Source of the DNA: Acidimicrobiia bacterium
GTDB lineage: Bacteria > Actinomycetota > Acidimicrobiia > Acidimicrobiales > Ilumatobacteraceae
Assembly: GCA_013815505.1 (NCBI GenBank)
Contig: JACDGA010000133.1
Coordinates: forward strand, 1 to 5,633
DNA: 5,633 nucleotides
Reading direction: 5' to 3'
How positions within the stretch are numbered: the stretch's first letter is position 1; each line of letters opens with the position of its first letter. Of this stretch, positions 1-5,193 are shown in pieces. Under the pieces are notes generated by a model. It was not told the DNA's origin, did not search any database, and saw only the letters and a program-made list of their open reading frames with translations. Position numbers and translations under genes: made by a program.

Positions 1-335
1 CCGGAGCCCAAGAAGTGGTCTGGACCAACGACCGTGAACCCCATCGTGTCCTGCAGGCTGTCGCCGAGGCGTTCGGCGTCCTCGCTGTCGGCGGGGATCC
101 GAAAGGTTCCGTTGTGGGTGGCGACGATGAGCGAGCCGTCGGCTGGGTTGAGGCCGAGACCGTGAACGTGGGACATCCCGTACGCGGCGGAGGGATCAGC
201 CGCGTCGGAGTCGTCATCAGCGGCGAGGCGGACACCGACGAACACCCCCGTCGCAAGGACGACCACCCCGATCATCAGCGCGCCGATCTGGCTCCATCGA
301 AGCCAGTGCTGCGCGAACTGTGGAGTCGTGGTCAT
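1..335 (-). CDS. Membrane-anchored beta-propeller protein, sialidase-like / F510_1955 family (3' end outside window)
   Basis: Partial gene: the first 111 codons are present and it runs off the left edge with no stop. The product starts MTTTPQFAQH. A hydrophobic segment at about residues 16-38 (IGALMIGVVVLATGVFVGV) is a membrane anchor or uncleaved signal, followed by an acidic linker (DDDSDAAD, 40-47). Then comes HVHGLGLNPADGSLIVATH (57-75), and later TMGFTVVGPDHFLGS (97-111). This looks like the first blade of the family annotated as exo-alpha-sialidase-like or 'F510_1955 family glycosylhydrolase', which continues with a GHP-type motif. The fold is inferred from those motifs. True sialidase activity is not supported, because the catalytic region is outside the window. 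It lies 52 bp after the M23 peptidase stop on the same strand, so it is probably the third gene of that operon. No strong ribosome site is seen before this ATG (an AGAGGG lies too far upstream), so the start is moderately sure. Confidence 0.72.
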   Translation of the reverse strand, partial: MTTTPQFAQHWLRWSQIGALMIGVVVLATGVFVGVRLAADDDSDAADPSAAYGMSHVHGLGLNPADGSLIVATHNGTFRIPADSEDAERLGDSLQDTMGFTVVGPDHFLGS

Positions 336-387
336 CGTCGGATCGATGCGGTCCAACGCCCTCTGCGAAGAAGCTGGCAGGCCACGG

Positions 388-1779
388 TCAGCAGCCCGCG
401 GCGACGACGGATGAGTAAGGATTGATGGGACCGCCGCCTCCTGGGTGGATCTCGAAGTGGAGATGGTTTACGGAGGTGTTCCCGGTCATGCCGACGTACC
501 CGATGACTTCGCCCTGTGACACCTGGCGACTGGAGCCCTCGTAGGCGGAGAGGTGGGCGTAGAAGTAATAGTCGCCGTTGTCACCCCAGATTCGCACGGC
601 GTTGCCGCCGAGGGAGGCGGATCGCATCTCGGCGCGGCCGGACGTGACGGCCACGAGCGGTGTGCCCGCCGGGGCGATCATGTCCACGCCCTCGTGGCTG
701 CGGCCCTGGGAGCGGGCCGCACCCCAGGTGTCCGCGTAGGCGGATCCGCCTCGCACCGGGCAAACGATGCCGCTGCTCACCGGCGGCGGGGGAGATGGTG
801 GTGGCGGCGCGAGTGGTGGTGGAGGCGGCGGCGGCGGTGGCGGCGGCGGCGGCGGCGGCGCGGGAGGCGGCTCCGGCGCAGTCTCAGGAGGCGGCTCCGC
901 CGCAGTCTCAGGGGGATCTGCGAATCGGACGGCCAGTGGCGGGACCGGTGCGGTCGTCTCAGGCACCTCCGATGTGATGGTGGTCGCAGTAGTGGTCGCA
1001 GTGGTGGTTGCGGTTGCGGCGGCTTGGTCGACTTCTTCCTGAGCTCGGCGCCACTGCTCCTCGAGACGTTCCTGTTCGGCCTGCCGTCGCTGTTCAGCGA
1101 GCCTCGCCTGCTCTTCGGCTTGCCGCTCCCGTTCGGCCTGGCGACGCTCGAGCTCGCGTCTGATCGCCTCGTCGCGCAGTCGCTGCTCTTCGACCTCTCG
1201 CAGCCGGACGACCTCGGCCTCGGCCTGCGCCTGCAGCTCGAGCTGCGCCTCCTTGACGTCATCGAGCTCGGCCGACTGGTCCTCGATCTCGTGGTCCAGC
1301 GCTTCGAGTTCGAGGTCGGCGGCCTCGTACGCGTCAATGTCCTCGAGCGAACCGTTGACGGCGAACGAACGGTAGACCTCGGCATGTGACTCGTCGTCGC
1401 CATCCTTCGTCTCGTTGAGGATCGAGAATCCCCGCGCGCCCGCTGCGACAAACTCATCGACGGCGGCGGCATCGGCTGCGCGCCGCAGCCGAGCAACCTT
1501 CGATGCCAGTCGGGAGCGGCGTACCTCGAGGTCCGCTGCTTCCAGCTCCAGCGCGTCGATCTCGGCCTCGGCCCCGAAGTACGCCTCCGCGGCACCGTTG
1601 GCCCGTTCCTGCGCCTCGGCGATGTCCTCGGCGGCACGATCCGCCGGATCGTCCGGCGGCGCAGCGCTGGCGACGTTCCACTGCATCGCGAACGACGCCG
1701 CAACGACGAACGCAACGGACGCGCGCCACGACCTCCCTCGGGCGCGCCGAAGGACAGAGTTGCCCTGCTCGGTCGTCAC
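388..1779 (-). CDS. Secreted M23 (LytM-type) metallopeptidase with coiled coil and proline-rich linker
   Basis: A 463-residue cell-wall endopeptidase-type protein, expected to act on peptidoglycan cross-links or to regulate other hydrolases outside the membrane. Domains in order: signal peptide about 1-39 (RR-rich start, hydrophobic 21-32, ASA-type cleavage near 37-40); long charged coiled coil about 45-252, rich in Glu, Arg and Gln (ELERRQAERERQAEEQARLA); Thr-rich linker 255-276; Pro-rich linker 279-334, with 15 consecutive prolines at 308-322; M23 domain about 338-463. The zinc-site motifs are intact: HEGVD (H362, D366) and HLHFE (H439, H441), plus YAHL with H409, so it may be catalytic rather than a degenerate LytM factor. 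Its only two cysteines, C340 and C463, flank the domain and could pair. The start is GTG, sharing GTGA with the stop of the DUF305 gene, which implies translational coupling; no Shine-Dalgarno is seen. The coiled coil plus LytM layout resembles EnvC/FtsX-type activators, but no ftsEX is nearby. Confidence 0.9.
   Translation of the reverse strand: MTTEQGNSVLRRARGRSWRASVAFVVAASFAMQWNVASAAPPDDPADRAAEDIAEAQERANGAAEAYFGAEAEIDALELEAADLEVRRSRLASKVARLRRAADAAAVDEFVAAGARGFSILNETKDGDDESHAEVYRSFAVNGSLEDIDAYEAADLELEALDHEIEDQSAELDDVKEAQLELQAQAEAEVVRLREVEEQRLRDEAIRRELERRQAERERQAEEQARLAEQRRQAEQERLEEQWRRAQEEVDQAAATATTTATTTATTITSEVPETTAPVPPLAVRFADPPETAAEPPPETAPEPPPAPPPPPPPPPPPPPPPLAPPPPSPPPPVSSGIVCPVRGGSAYADTWGAARSQGRSHEGVDMIAPAGTPLVAVTSGRAEMRSASLGGNAVRIWGDNGDYYFYAHLSAYEGSSRQVSQGEVIGYVGMTGNTSVNHLHFEIHPGGGGPINPYSSVVAAGC
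814..858 (-). repeat. CCG-type triplet run encoding 15 consecutive prolines
   Basis: On the plus strand this reads as near-uninterrupted GGC/GGT triplets; on the coding strand it is 15 proline codons (residues 308-322 of the M23 peptidase), mostly CCG with some CCA and CCT. Such runs are prone to replication slippage, and long proline tracts usually need EF-P for efficient translation. The exact length should be treated with caution if the assembly comes from short reads. Confidence 0.9.
863..910 (-). repeat. 24-bp tandem repeat, two copies, in the M23 peptidase linker
   Basis: Two adjacent 24-bp units (863-886 and 887-910) differ at one base and are followed by a decayed partial third copy. 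They encode the octapeptides ETAPEPPP and ETAAEPPP in the proline-rich linker. Slippage or unequal recombination could change linker length here without shifting the frame. Confidence 0.85.
982..1017 (-). repeat. 12-bp tandem repeat encoding the Ala/Thr-rich linker
   Basis: Two near-identical 12-bp units (982-993 and 994-1005, one mismatch) are followed by a degenerate third (1006-1017). On the coding strand they give the ATTT-like repeats at about residues 255-267 of the M23 peptidase, between the coiled coil and the proline-rich segment. The linker thus seems to have grown by at least two independent short duplications. Confidence 0.7.
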
Positions 1780-2390
1780 GACCCGAGCAGCTCGCGCATC
1801 TCGGCGATCTCGGCCTCTTGAGTGGCGATGATGTCAGCGGCCAGCTCGAGCGCGTCGGGGTTGGCCCCGTCCCTGCATTCGCGTTCGGCCATCTCGACGG
1901 CGCCCTCGTGATGCTTGATCATCATCTTCAACCAGCGACGATCGAGCTCCGTCCCGGTGAGGTCCTCCAACTCGGACATCTGCTCGCCCGACATCATTCC
2001 GTCATCGGACATGTCGTCACCCATGCCAGTCCCACTCGACATGTCCGGATCCATTGCTCCCTCGTCGAGCGGTTCGCCCCACGACTCGAGCCACGTCGTC
2101 ATCGTCTTGATCTCGGGCCGTTGGGCGCGCTTGATGGCGCCGGCGAGGCGGGTGACGGCGCGACTCGCCTCGCTCGACGGGTCCAGCGCGATGTTCGCCA
2201 TCTCGACAGCCTGGCGGTGGTGCGGGATCATCGACTGCGCAAATTGGACATCGGCGTCGTTGACCTGCAGCGCCGATCCATCCGAGGCCGATACTGGCGG
2301 TTCACTCCCACTACCTCCGTCGTCGTCGTCCCCGCACGCGGCGACCAGCAGCATCGTCGGAACGATGAATGTGAACAAACGACGGATCAT
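1776..2390 (-). CDS. DUF305 family lipoprotein with Met-rich insert
   Basis: A 204-residue exported lipoprotein. The signal peptide ends in a lipobox (LVAAC, lipidated C19), followed by an acidic tether DDDDGGSGSE. It has the paired helical repeats of DUF305 (a ferritin-like helical bundle family): MIPHHRQAVEMA (H57, H58) and MIKHHEGAVEMA (H160, H161), each giving His-His and Met near the helix start. Between them is a Met- and Asp-rich insert with seven methionines in residues 113-138 (MDPDM, MGDDM, GMMSGEQM). DUF305 includes the cyanobacterial copper-binding protein CopM, so periplasm-side Cu(I) or other soft-metal binding is a reasonable inference, not shown here. It is first in the minus-strand operon. 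The start is firm: ATG with AAGGAG at 2400-2405, 9 nt spacing. Its stop overlaps the M23 peptidase start (GTGA). Confidence 0.88.
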   Translation of the reverse strand: MIRRLFTFIVPTMLLVAACGDDDDGGSGSEPPVSASDGSALQVNDADVQFAQSMIPHHRQAVEMANIALDPSSEASRAVTRLAGAIKRAQRPEIKTMTTWLESWGEPLDEGAMDPDMSSGTGMGDDMSDDGMMSGEQMSELEDLTGTELDRRWLKMMIKHHEGAVEMAERECRDGANPDALELAADIIATQEAEIAEMRELLGS

Positions 2391-2428
2391 GGAAGAGCGC
2401 TCCTTCAGGAGGGAAAGTTCGACACAGT

Positions 2429-2457
2429 GTAGTAGCGGTGGCCTCCAAACATGACAA
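2429..2457 (-). promoter_or_regulatory. Predicted promoter of the DUF305-M23-propeller operon
   Basis: On the minus strand, TTGTCA (2452-2457) is separated by 17 nt from TACTAC (2429-2434), with an overlapping alternative -10, TACACT (2426-2431). Transcription would start around 2420, giving a leader of roughly 30 nt that contains the AAGGAG ribosome site. This is pattern matching only. It diverges from the arsR-fusion promoter. Confidence 0.4.
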
Positions 2458-2512
2458 TCGCGTGACGAGCGCGATGGTTGCGGTCGATCGGTGGCGCTGA
2501 GCGTCGCCTCAC

Positions 2513-2528
2513 GTCAAAGAATATTGAC
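2513..2528. promoter_or_regulatory. Candidate operator of the ArsR-type fusion: GTCAA-N6-TTGAC
   Basis: A perfect 5-bp inverted repeat, GTCAA (2513-2517) and TTGAC (2524-2528), with a 6-nt A/T-rich spacer in otherwise GC-rich DNA. It overlaps the -35 of the predicted promoter of the downstream fusion gene, where a repressor would block polymerase. TCAA...TTGA-like dyads are common for ArsR-family sites. A second weak dyad, CTCA-N8-TGAG (2528-2543), and a near-direct repeat TTGACTCAG / TTGAGCAG lie just downstream. Binding is inferred. Confidence 0.42.
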
Positions 2529-2552
2529 TCAGATTACGTTGAGCAGTACTCT
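2524..2552 (+). promoter_or_regulatory. Predicted promoter of the arsenic operon, possibly leaderless
   Basis: TTGACT (2524-2529), a 17-nt spacer, then TACTCT (2547-2552): the best sigma-70-like promoter in the window. The first transcribed base would fall near 2559, which is also a GTG in frame with the fusion gene, so the transcript may be leaderless. If translation instead begins at GTG 2589, the leader is about 30 nt. Confidence 0.55.
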
Positions 2553-2558
2553 GAGCGA

Positions 2559-3221
2559 GTGCTCGACGGAACCGTGGAGGAACGGGCGGTGCGCCATGCC
2601 GCGCTCGGCGAGCCGGCACGACTTGCGATCGTCGAAGAGCTCGTCGGTTCGGATCGAGCACCGGTGGAGTTGCAGGCCCTGCTCCACGTCCCGTCGAACC
2701 TGCTGGCACATCATCTCGACGTGCTGGAGCGGGCGGGGCTGATCACCCGCCATCGCTCGTCCGGCGACGGCCGTCGGCGGTACGTCCATCTCGAACGCCA
2801 GGCGCTGGCTGGGCTCGTGCCGGAATCGTCCGTCGCCATCGGCAGAGCGCTGTTCGTCTGCACGCACAACTCGGCGCGGTCGCAGCTTGCTGCGGCACTG
2901 TGGCTGCGCCTCGCTGGTGTCGCCGCCGATTCGGCCGGTACCGCACCCGCACACCGCGTGCACCCAGGTGCGGTTGCCGCTGGCCGTCGCATCGGCCTCG
3001 ACCTGGGCGGTGCCCGCCCGCGCCGGATCGAGGATGTCGACGAGATCCCGGCATTGGTCATCACCGTCTGCGATCGGGCCCACGAAGAGCTCGACCCGGG
3101 GACTGGGTGGCTCCACTGGTCGATCGTCGACCCCGTGCCGATTGGAACGCGAGCCGCGTTCGACGCCGCCCGCGACGAGTTGAGCAACCGGATCTCGGTA
3201 CTCGCAGGGAACGCGGCATGA
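2559..3221 (+). CDS. ArsR-type winged helix fused to low-molecular-weight phosphatase / ArsC-like domain
   Basis: A 220-residue two-domain protein. Residues about 11-82 are an ArsR-like winged helix: AALGEPARLAIVEEL, then ELQALLHVPSNLLAHHLDVLERAGLI as the recognition helices, and GRRRYVHL as the wing. Residues about 95-220 are an LMW-phosphatase / thioredoxin-type ArsC fold with an intact P-loop CTHNSAR (C101, R107) and the Asp loop HWSIVDP (D191). The likely role is repressor of the divergent or downstream genes, with the second domain sensing or reducing arsenate. The only cysteines are C101 and C171, both in the phosphatase half. The start is ambiguous: GTG 2559 sits exactly one leaderless step (6 nt) after TACTCT and gives VLDGTVEERAVRHAALGEP; GTG 2589 has GGAGG at 2576-2580 with 8-nt spacing and gives 210 residues. 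A TTG at 2478 is upstream of the promoter and unlikely. The stop overlaps an ATG (ATGA, 3218-3221) in the arsC frame. Confidence 0.85.
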   Translation: MLDGTVEERAVRHAALGEPARLAIVEELVGSDRAPVELQALLHVPSNLLAHHLDVLERAGLITRHRSSGDGRRRYVHLERQALAGLVPESSVAIGRALFVCTHNSARSQLAAALWLRLAGVAADSAGTAPAHRVHPGAVAAGRRIGLDLGGARPRRIEDVDEIPALVITVCDRAHEELDPGTGWLHWSIVDPVPIGTRAAFDAARDELSNRISVLAGNAA

Positions 3222-3247
3222 CAGAACCGAATCACCCCATCGGACAC

Positions 3248-3252
3248 AGGAG
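3248..3252 (+). promoter_or_regulatory. Ribosome binding site that decides the arsC start
   Basis: AGGAG lies 7 nt before ATG 3260. The alternative ATG 3218, overlapping the previous stop, has only a weak AGGGA upstream and would add 14 poorly structured residues (MTEPNHPIGHRSSP). The site therefore favours 3260. Confidence 0.65.
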
Positions 3253-3259
3253 CTCCCCC

Positions 3260-3910
3260 ATGCCCGACCTCGACAGCCTCGCCCCCGACCGGAAACTCGC
3301 GCTGCGCAGCGCCGCGAGGACCCTGCACGACGAGTTCGACGGCACGTTCTCCACCGAGACCATCGAGCTGTACCTCCACACCAGCTACGACCAGTTTGCC
3401 GGCACCGCGAAGTTCACGAACTTCCTGCCTTTGATCGCAGAGCGCTTCGCCCGTCAACGCCTTCACGCCCTCGCGAGGGTCGAGGGCAAGCACGACGACG
3501 GTACGCCGATCGTGCTGTTCTTGTGCGTTCACAACGCCGGCCGTTCACAGATGGCGCTCGGTTGGTTCAACCATCTCGCCGGCGATCGTGCCATCGCGTG
3601 GTCAGGTGGCTCGGAACCGGGTGCCGAGATCAACCCTGCAGCGATCGAGGCGATGGCGGAAGTCGGCATCGACATCACCGGCGAGTTCCCCAAGCCGTGG
3701 ACCGACGAGATCGTCAAGGCTGCCGACGTCGTCGTCACGATGGGTTGTGGCGATGCCTGCCCGCTCTATCCAGGCAAGCGTTACGAGGACTGGGAGCTCA
3801 CCGATCCCTCCGGGCTCGACGTCGCCGCCGTCCGACCGGTCCGCGACGAGATCCGCACTCGTGTCGACACGCTGCTCAGCGAGCTCGACGTGGCACCACT
3901 GCGAAGCTGA
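3260..3910 (+). CDS. arsC: Arsenate reductase ArsC, LMW-phosphatase fold with N-terminal helical domain
   Basis: A 216-residue cytosolic enzyme expected to reduce arsenate to arsenite. Residues about 5-75 are an N-terminal helical-bundle region (ARTLHDEFDGTFSTETIELYL, FTNFLPLIAERFARQRL) typical of the longer actinobacterial ArsC proteins. The catalytic domain begins at about 83: P-loop CVHNAGR with nucleophile C89 and R95, then SGGSEPG, then MGCGDACPLYPGKRYEDW with C163 and C167, and the Asp loop LTDPSG (D182). The end, VAAVRPVRDEIRTRVDTLL, also fits the family. Relatives in Corynebacterium use either mycothiol/mycoredoxin or thioredoxin; the C-X3-C pair could serve resolution, but the reductant cannot be read from sequence. 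It follows the ArsR-like fusion gene with a 38-bp gap, or overlaps it if ATG 3218 is used. The stop is 2 bp from the end of the convergent SnoaL-like gene, leaving no room for a terminator. Confidence 0.92.
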   Translation: MPDLDSLAPDRKLALRSAARTLHDEFDGTFSTETIELYLHTSYDQFAGTAKFTNFLPLIAERFARQRLHALARVEGKHDDGTPIVLFLCVHNAGRSQMALGWFNHLAGDRAIAWSGGSEPGAEINPAAIEAMAEVGIDITGEFPKPWTDEIVKAADVVVTMGCGDACPLYPGKRYEDWELTDPSGLDVAAVRPVRDEIRTRVDTLLSELDVAPLRS

Positions 3911-3912
3911 AC

Positions 3913-4335
3913 TCACGCGTCAGCGACAACGCCGCCCTCGCCGAGGAGCTGCTGACGGATCGACGCCGTGTCGAAGTAGACGCGCTCGCAGACGATCCGG
4001 TCGCCGCCCTCCTCGAACAGGAACATCGCGAGCATGCGCGACCTGAACGACGTCCCGAGTGCAGCGTGGGTGCCGAGCAGGTCGAACTCGACGACGACGC
4101 CGTCGTCGATGCTGCGCAACACGCTGTTGTCGTTTCGTTGGTCGGGGAAGCCGGCCCTCGAGCGAGCGAAGTAGTCGCGCACCTCTGCGTCCCCGTCGAA
4201 CACCTCACCTGTCGCCATCAGCTCATACCGGGGGTGCGCGAACGTCGCAATCGTGCGGTCGAAGTCCTGCACGTTCTCCGACTCCATGTGCTCACGCACG
4301 ACGGCCAACCGGCGTTCCTCCAGATCCGCAGTCAT
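3913..4335 (-). CDS. SnoaL/NTF2-like small protein
   Basis: A 140-residue soluble protein with the look of the SnoaL-like cone-shaped alpha+beta fold (ester cyclase / nuclear transport factor 2 superfamily): an N-terminal helix RRLAVVREHMESENVQDFDRTIATF, then HPRYELMATGEVFDGDAEVRDYFARSRAGFPD (34-65), then strands VVVEFDLLGTHAALG (80-94) and MLAMFLFEEGGDRIVCERVYFD (101-122), then a C-terminal helix. Members bind or turn over small hydrophobic compounds; the substrate here is unknown. It is the last gene of the padR-led unit. The start could be ATG 4335, where family-like sequence begins, or GTG 4356, which overlaps the previous stop as GTGA and adds seven residues; neither has a well-placed ribosome site. 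A much longer reading frame back to 4548 only overlaps the ABM gene and has an Arg-rich shadow composition, so I rejected it. Confidence 0.82.
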   Translation of the reverse strand: MTADLEERRLAVVREHMESENVQDFDRTIATFAHPRYELMATGEVFDGDAEVRDYFARSRAGFPDQRNDNSVLRSIDDGVVVEFDLLGTHAALGTSFRSRMLAMFLFEEGGDRIVCERVYFDTASIRQQLLGEGGVVADA

Positions 4336-4352
4336 GCTCCGACCGTACGACG

Positions 4353-4649
4353 TCACACCGTCACCGGCTGCGCGTCGTAGACAGCGATCTCCGGTGGACC
4401 GTCTGCGAGTGGCGACATCTCGCGAACGAACGCCTGAGCCGCCGAGACTGCGAAATGGGCGCGGAGCGCGTCGGCATCGACCCAGTGCTCGACGAACACG
4501 AGACGTAACCGATCCTCCGCGTCCTGATGCACGGAGTGCAGCAGGCACCCATGCTCGAGGCGAGATCGCCGCACGTGTTCGAGGCTCAGCGCGAGCATGC
4601 GTTCAAGGCTCTCGGGATGGGCGCGAATGCTGCCGGTGACGATGATCAT
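4353..4649 (-). CDS. Antibiotic-biosynthesis-monooxygenase (ABM) fold protein, YgiN-like
   Basis: A 98-residue protein matching the small dimeric alpha/beta ABM fold: strand MIIVTGSIRA, helix PESLERMLALSLEHVRRSRLEHGCLLHSVHQDAED (12-46), strand LRLVFVEHWVDADALRAHF (48-66) with the family-typical E54-H55-W56 and H65-F66, and terminal strand PEIAVYDAQPV. Members include cofactor-free quinone or polyketide monooxygenases and many proteins of unknown function, so a specific reaction is not claimed. ATG 4649 overlaps the padR stop (ATGA), so it is translationally coupled to the regulator and probably controlled by it. Its own stop overlaps or lies close to the SnoaL-like start. ABM and SnoaL-like proteins often occur together in aromatic polyketide or quinone handling; that link is inferred from families only. 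Confidence 0.85.
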   Translation of the reverse strand: MIIVTGSIRAHPESLERMLALSLEHVRRSRLEHGCLLHSVHQDAEDRLRLVFVEHWVDADALRAHFAVSAAQAFVREMSPLADGPPEIAVYDAQPVTV

Positions 4650-5152
4650 CGCCGAACGCTACGACCTGTCATGGCGTCGAGGAACCGCCGTACGCCGGCG
4701 GTGTTCTCTCGACGCCACAGCGAGACGATGTCGCCGTCGTCGCCGGCTGCGGCGTTGACGGCGAACGTGGCCGAGAGATGGTCGCGCTGCGCGATCGCCA
4801 GTGCACGGGCATCGAGCCCGGCGCGCTCACGCAGGAGCAGCTTGAGCAGCAGTTCGGTCCGCACGTCCCGGATGTGATCGACGGGCGCGTCGAGCCAGGC
4901 CGCCAGCTCCGCCCGGCCGCTGCGGGTGAGCCGCAACGGCGACCGCGCACGCCCCCGGCCAGGCTTCGGGGGGCTGCGACGAAGAAGATCCGCGTCCACA
5001 AGTGCATCGATCGCCCGATACGTCAGCGGACGCGACAGCGACCACACCCTTCCCAGCTCGCCGTCCGGCGCGAGGAGGCTACCGATCGCCCAGCCGTGGT
5101 CGACGCCCTGATCGACGAGCGCAAGGCAGGCGTGTTCCGCCAGCGTCGGCAC
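4646..5152 (-). CDS. PadR family transcriptional repressor
   Basis: A 168-residue regulator. N-terminal winged helix about 3-82: TLAEHACLALVDQGVDHGWAIGSLL, WSLSRPLTYRAIDALVDADLL (recognition helix region 37-57), then a basic wing PKPGRGRARSPLRLT. C-terminal helical dimerisation part about 84-165 (ELLLKLLLRER, IVSLWRRENTAGVRRFLDAMTG). PadR proteins usually repress neighbouring genes and are released by small aromatic or drug-like ligands, so the ABM and SnoaL-like genes behind it are the likely targets along with itself. The start is GTG 5152: an in-frame TAG only four codons upstream rules out a longer form. A TAGCAT hexamer lies exactly 6 nt upstream and there is no ribosome site at normal spacing, which suggests a leaderless mRNA. 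It diverges from modA across a 69-bp gap. Confidence 0.9.
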   Translation of the reverse strand: MPTLAEHACLALVDQGVDHGWAIGSLLAPDGELGRVWSLSRPLTYRAIDALVDADLLRRSPPKPGRGRARSPLRLTRSGRAELAAWLDAPVDHIRDVRTELLLKLLLRERAGLDARALAIAQRDHLSATFAVNAAAGDDGDIVSLWRRENTAGVRRFLDAMTGRSVRR

Positions 5153-5158
5153 GCAGCG

Positions 5159-5164
5159 ATGCTA
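5159..5164 (-). promoter_or_regulatory. Predicted -10 hexamer (TAGCAT) for leaderless padR
   Basis: TAGCAT on the minus strand ends 6 nt before the GTG of padR, the spacing expected if transcription begins on the start codon. No -35 match is seen at 17-18 nt. The TAG in this hexamer also closes the padR reading frame upstream. Confidence 0.42.
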
Positions 5165-5193
5165 GGCCCCCGCATGGGGAGCGCATGGATCGA

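Noticed and set aside
336..387. Possible terminator between the M23 and propeller genes
   Set aside because: No stable hairpin followed by a T run is visible on the minus strand; the 52-bp gap fits an operon.
15..425. 136-codon plus-strand open frame at the left edge
   Set aside because: The opposite strand encodes a recognisable propeller start with a membrane segment; this frame has no motif.
797..870. Triplet run as a CRISPR or regulatory repeat
   Set aside because: In frame with a coding gene, no spacers; it is a proline-codon run.
553..1389. 278-codon plus-strand open frame opposite the M23 peptidase
   Set aside because: Long Arg and Trp/Arg repeats come from reading the proline codons backwards; no family motif, and the minus strand encodes a clear M23 protein.
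1503..2432. 309-codon plus-strand open frame across the M23 and DUF305 genes
   Set aside because: Antisense to two well-supported genes, no recognisable motif; typical shadow frame in high-GC DNA.
2478..2558. TTG start extending the ArsR-like fusion by 27 residues
   Set aside because: It lies upstream of the predicted promoter and spans the operator-like dyad; the extra residues do not resemble the family.
2900..3259. Long N-terminal extension of arsC
   Set aside because: Overlaps the fusion gene out of frame and is Arg/Pro-rich; the ArsC family-like sequence and the AGGAG site both point to ATG 3260.
4336..4548. 71-residue N-terminal extension of the SnoaL-like protein
   Set aside because: Arg-rich shadow of the ABM gene; only the last seven residues, from GTG 4356, are a credible alternative.
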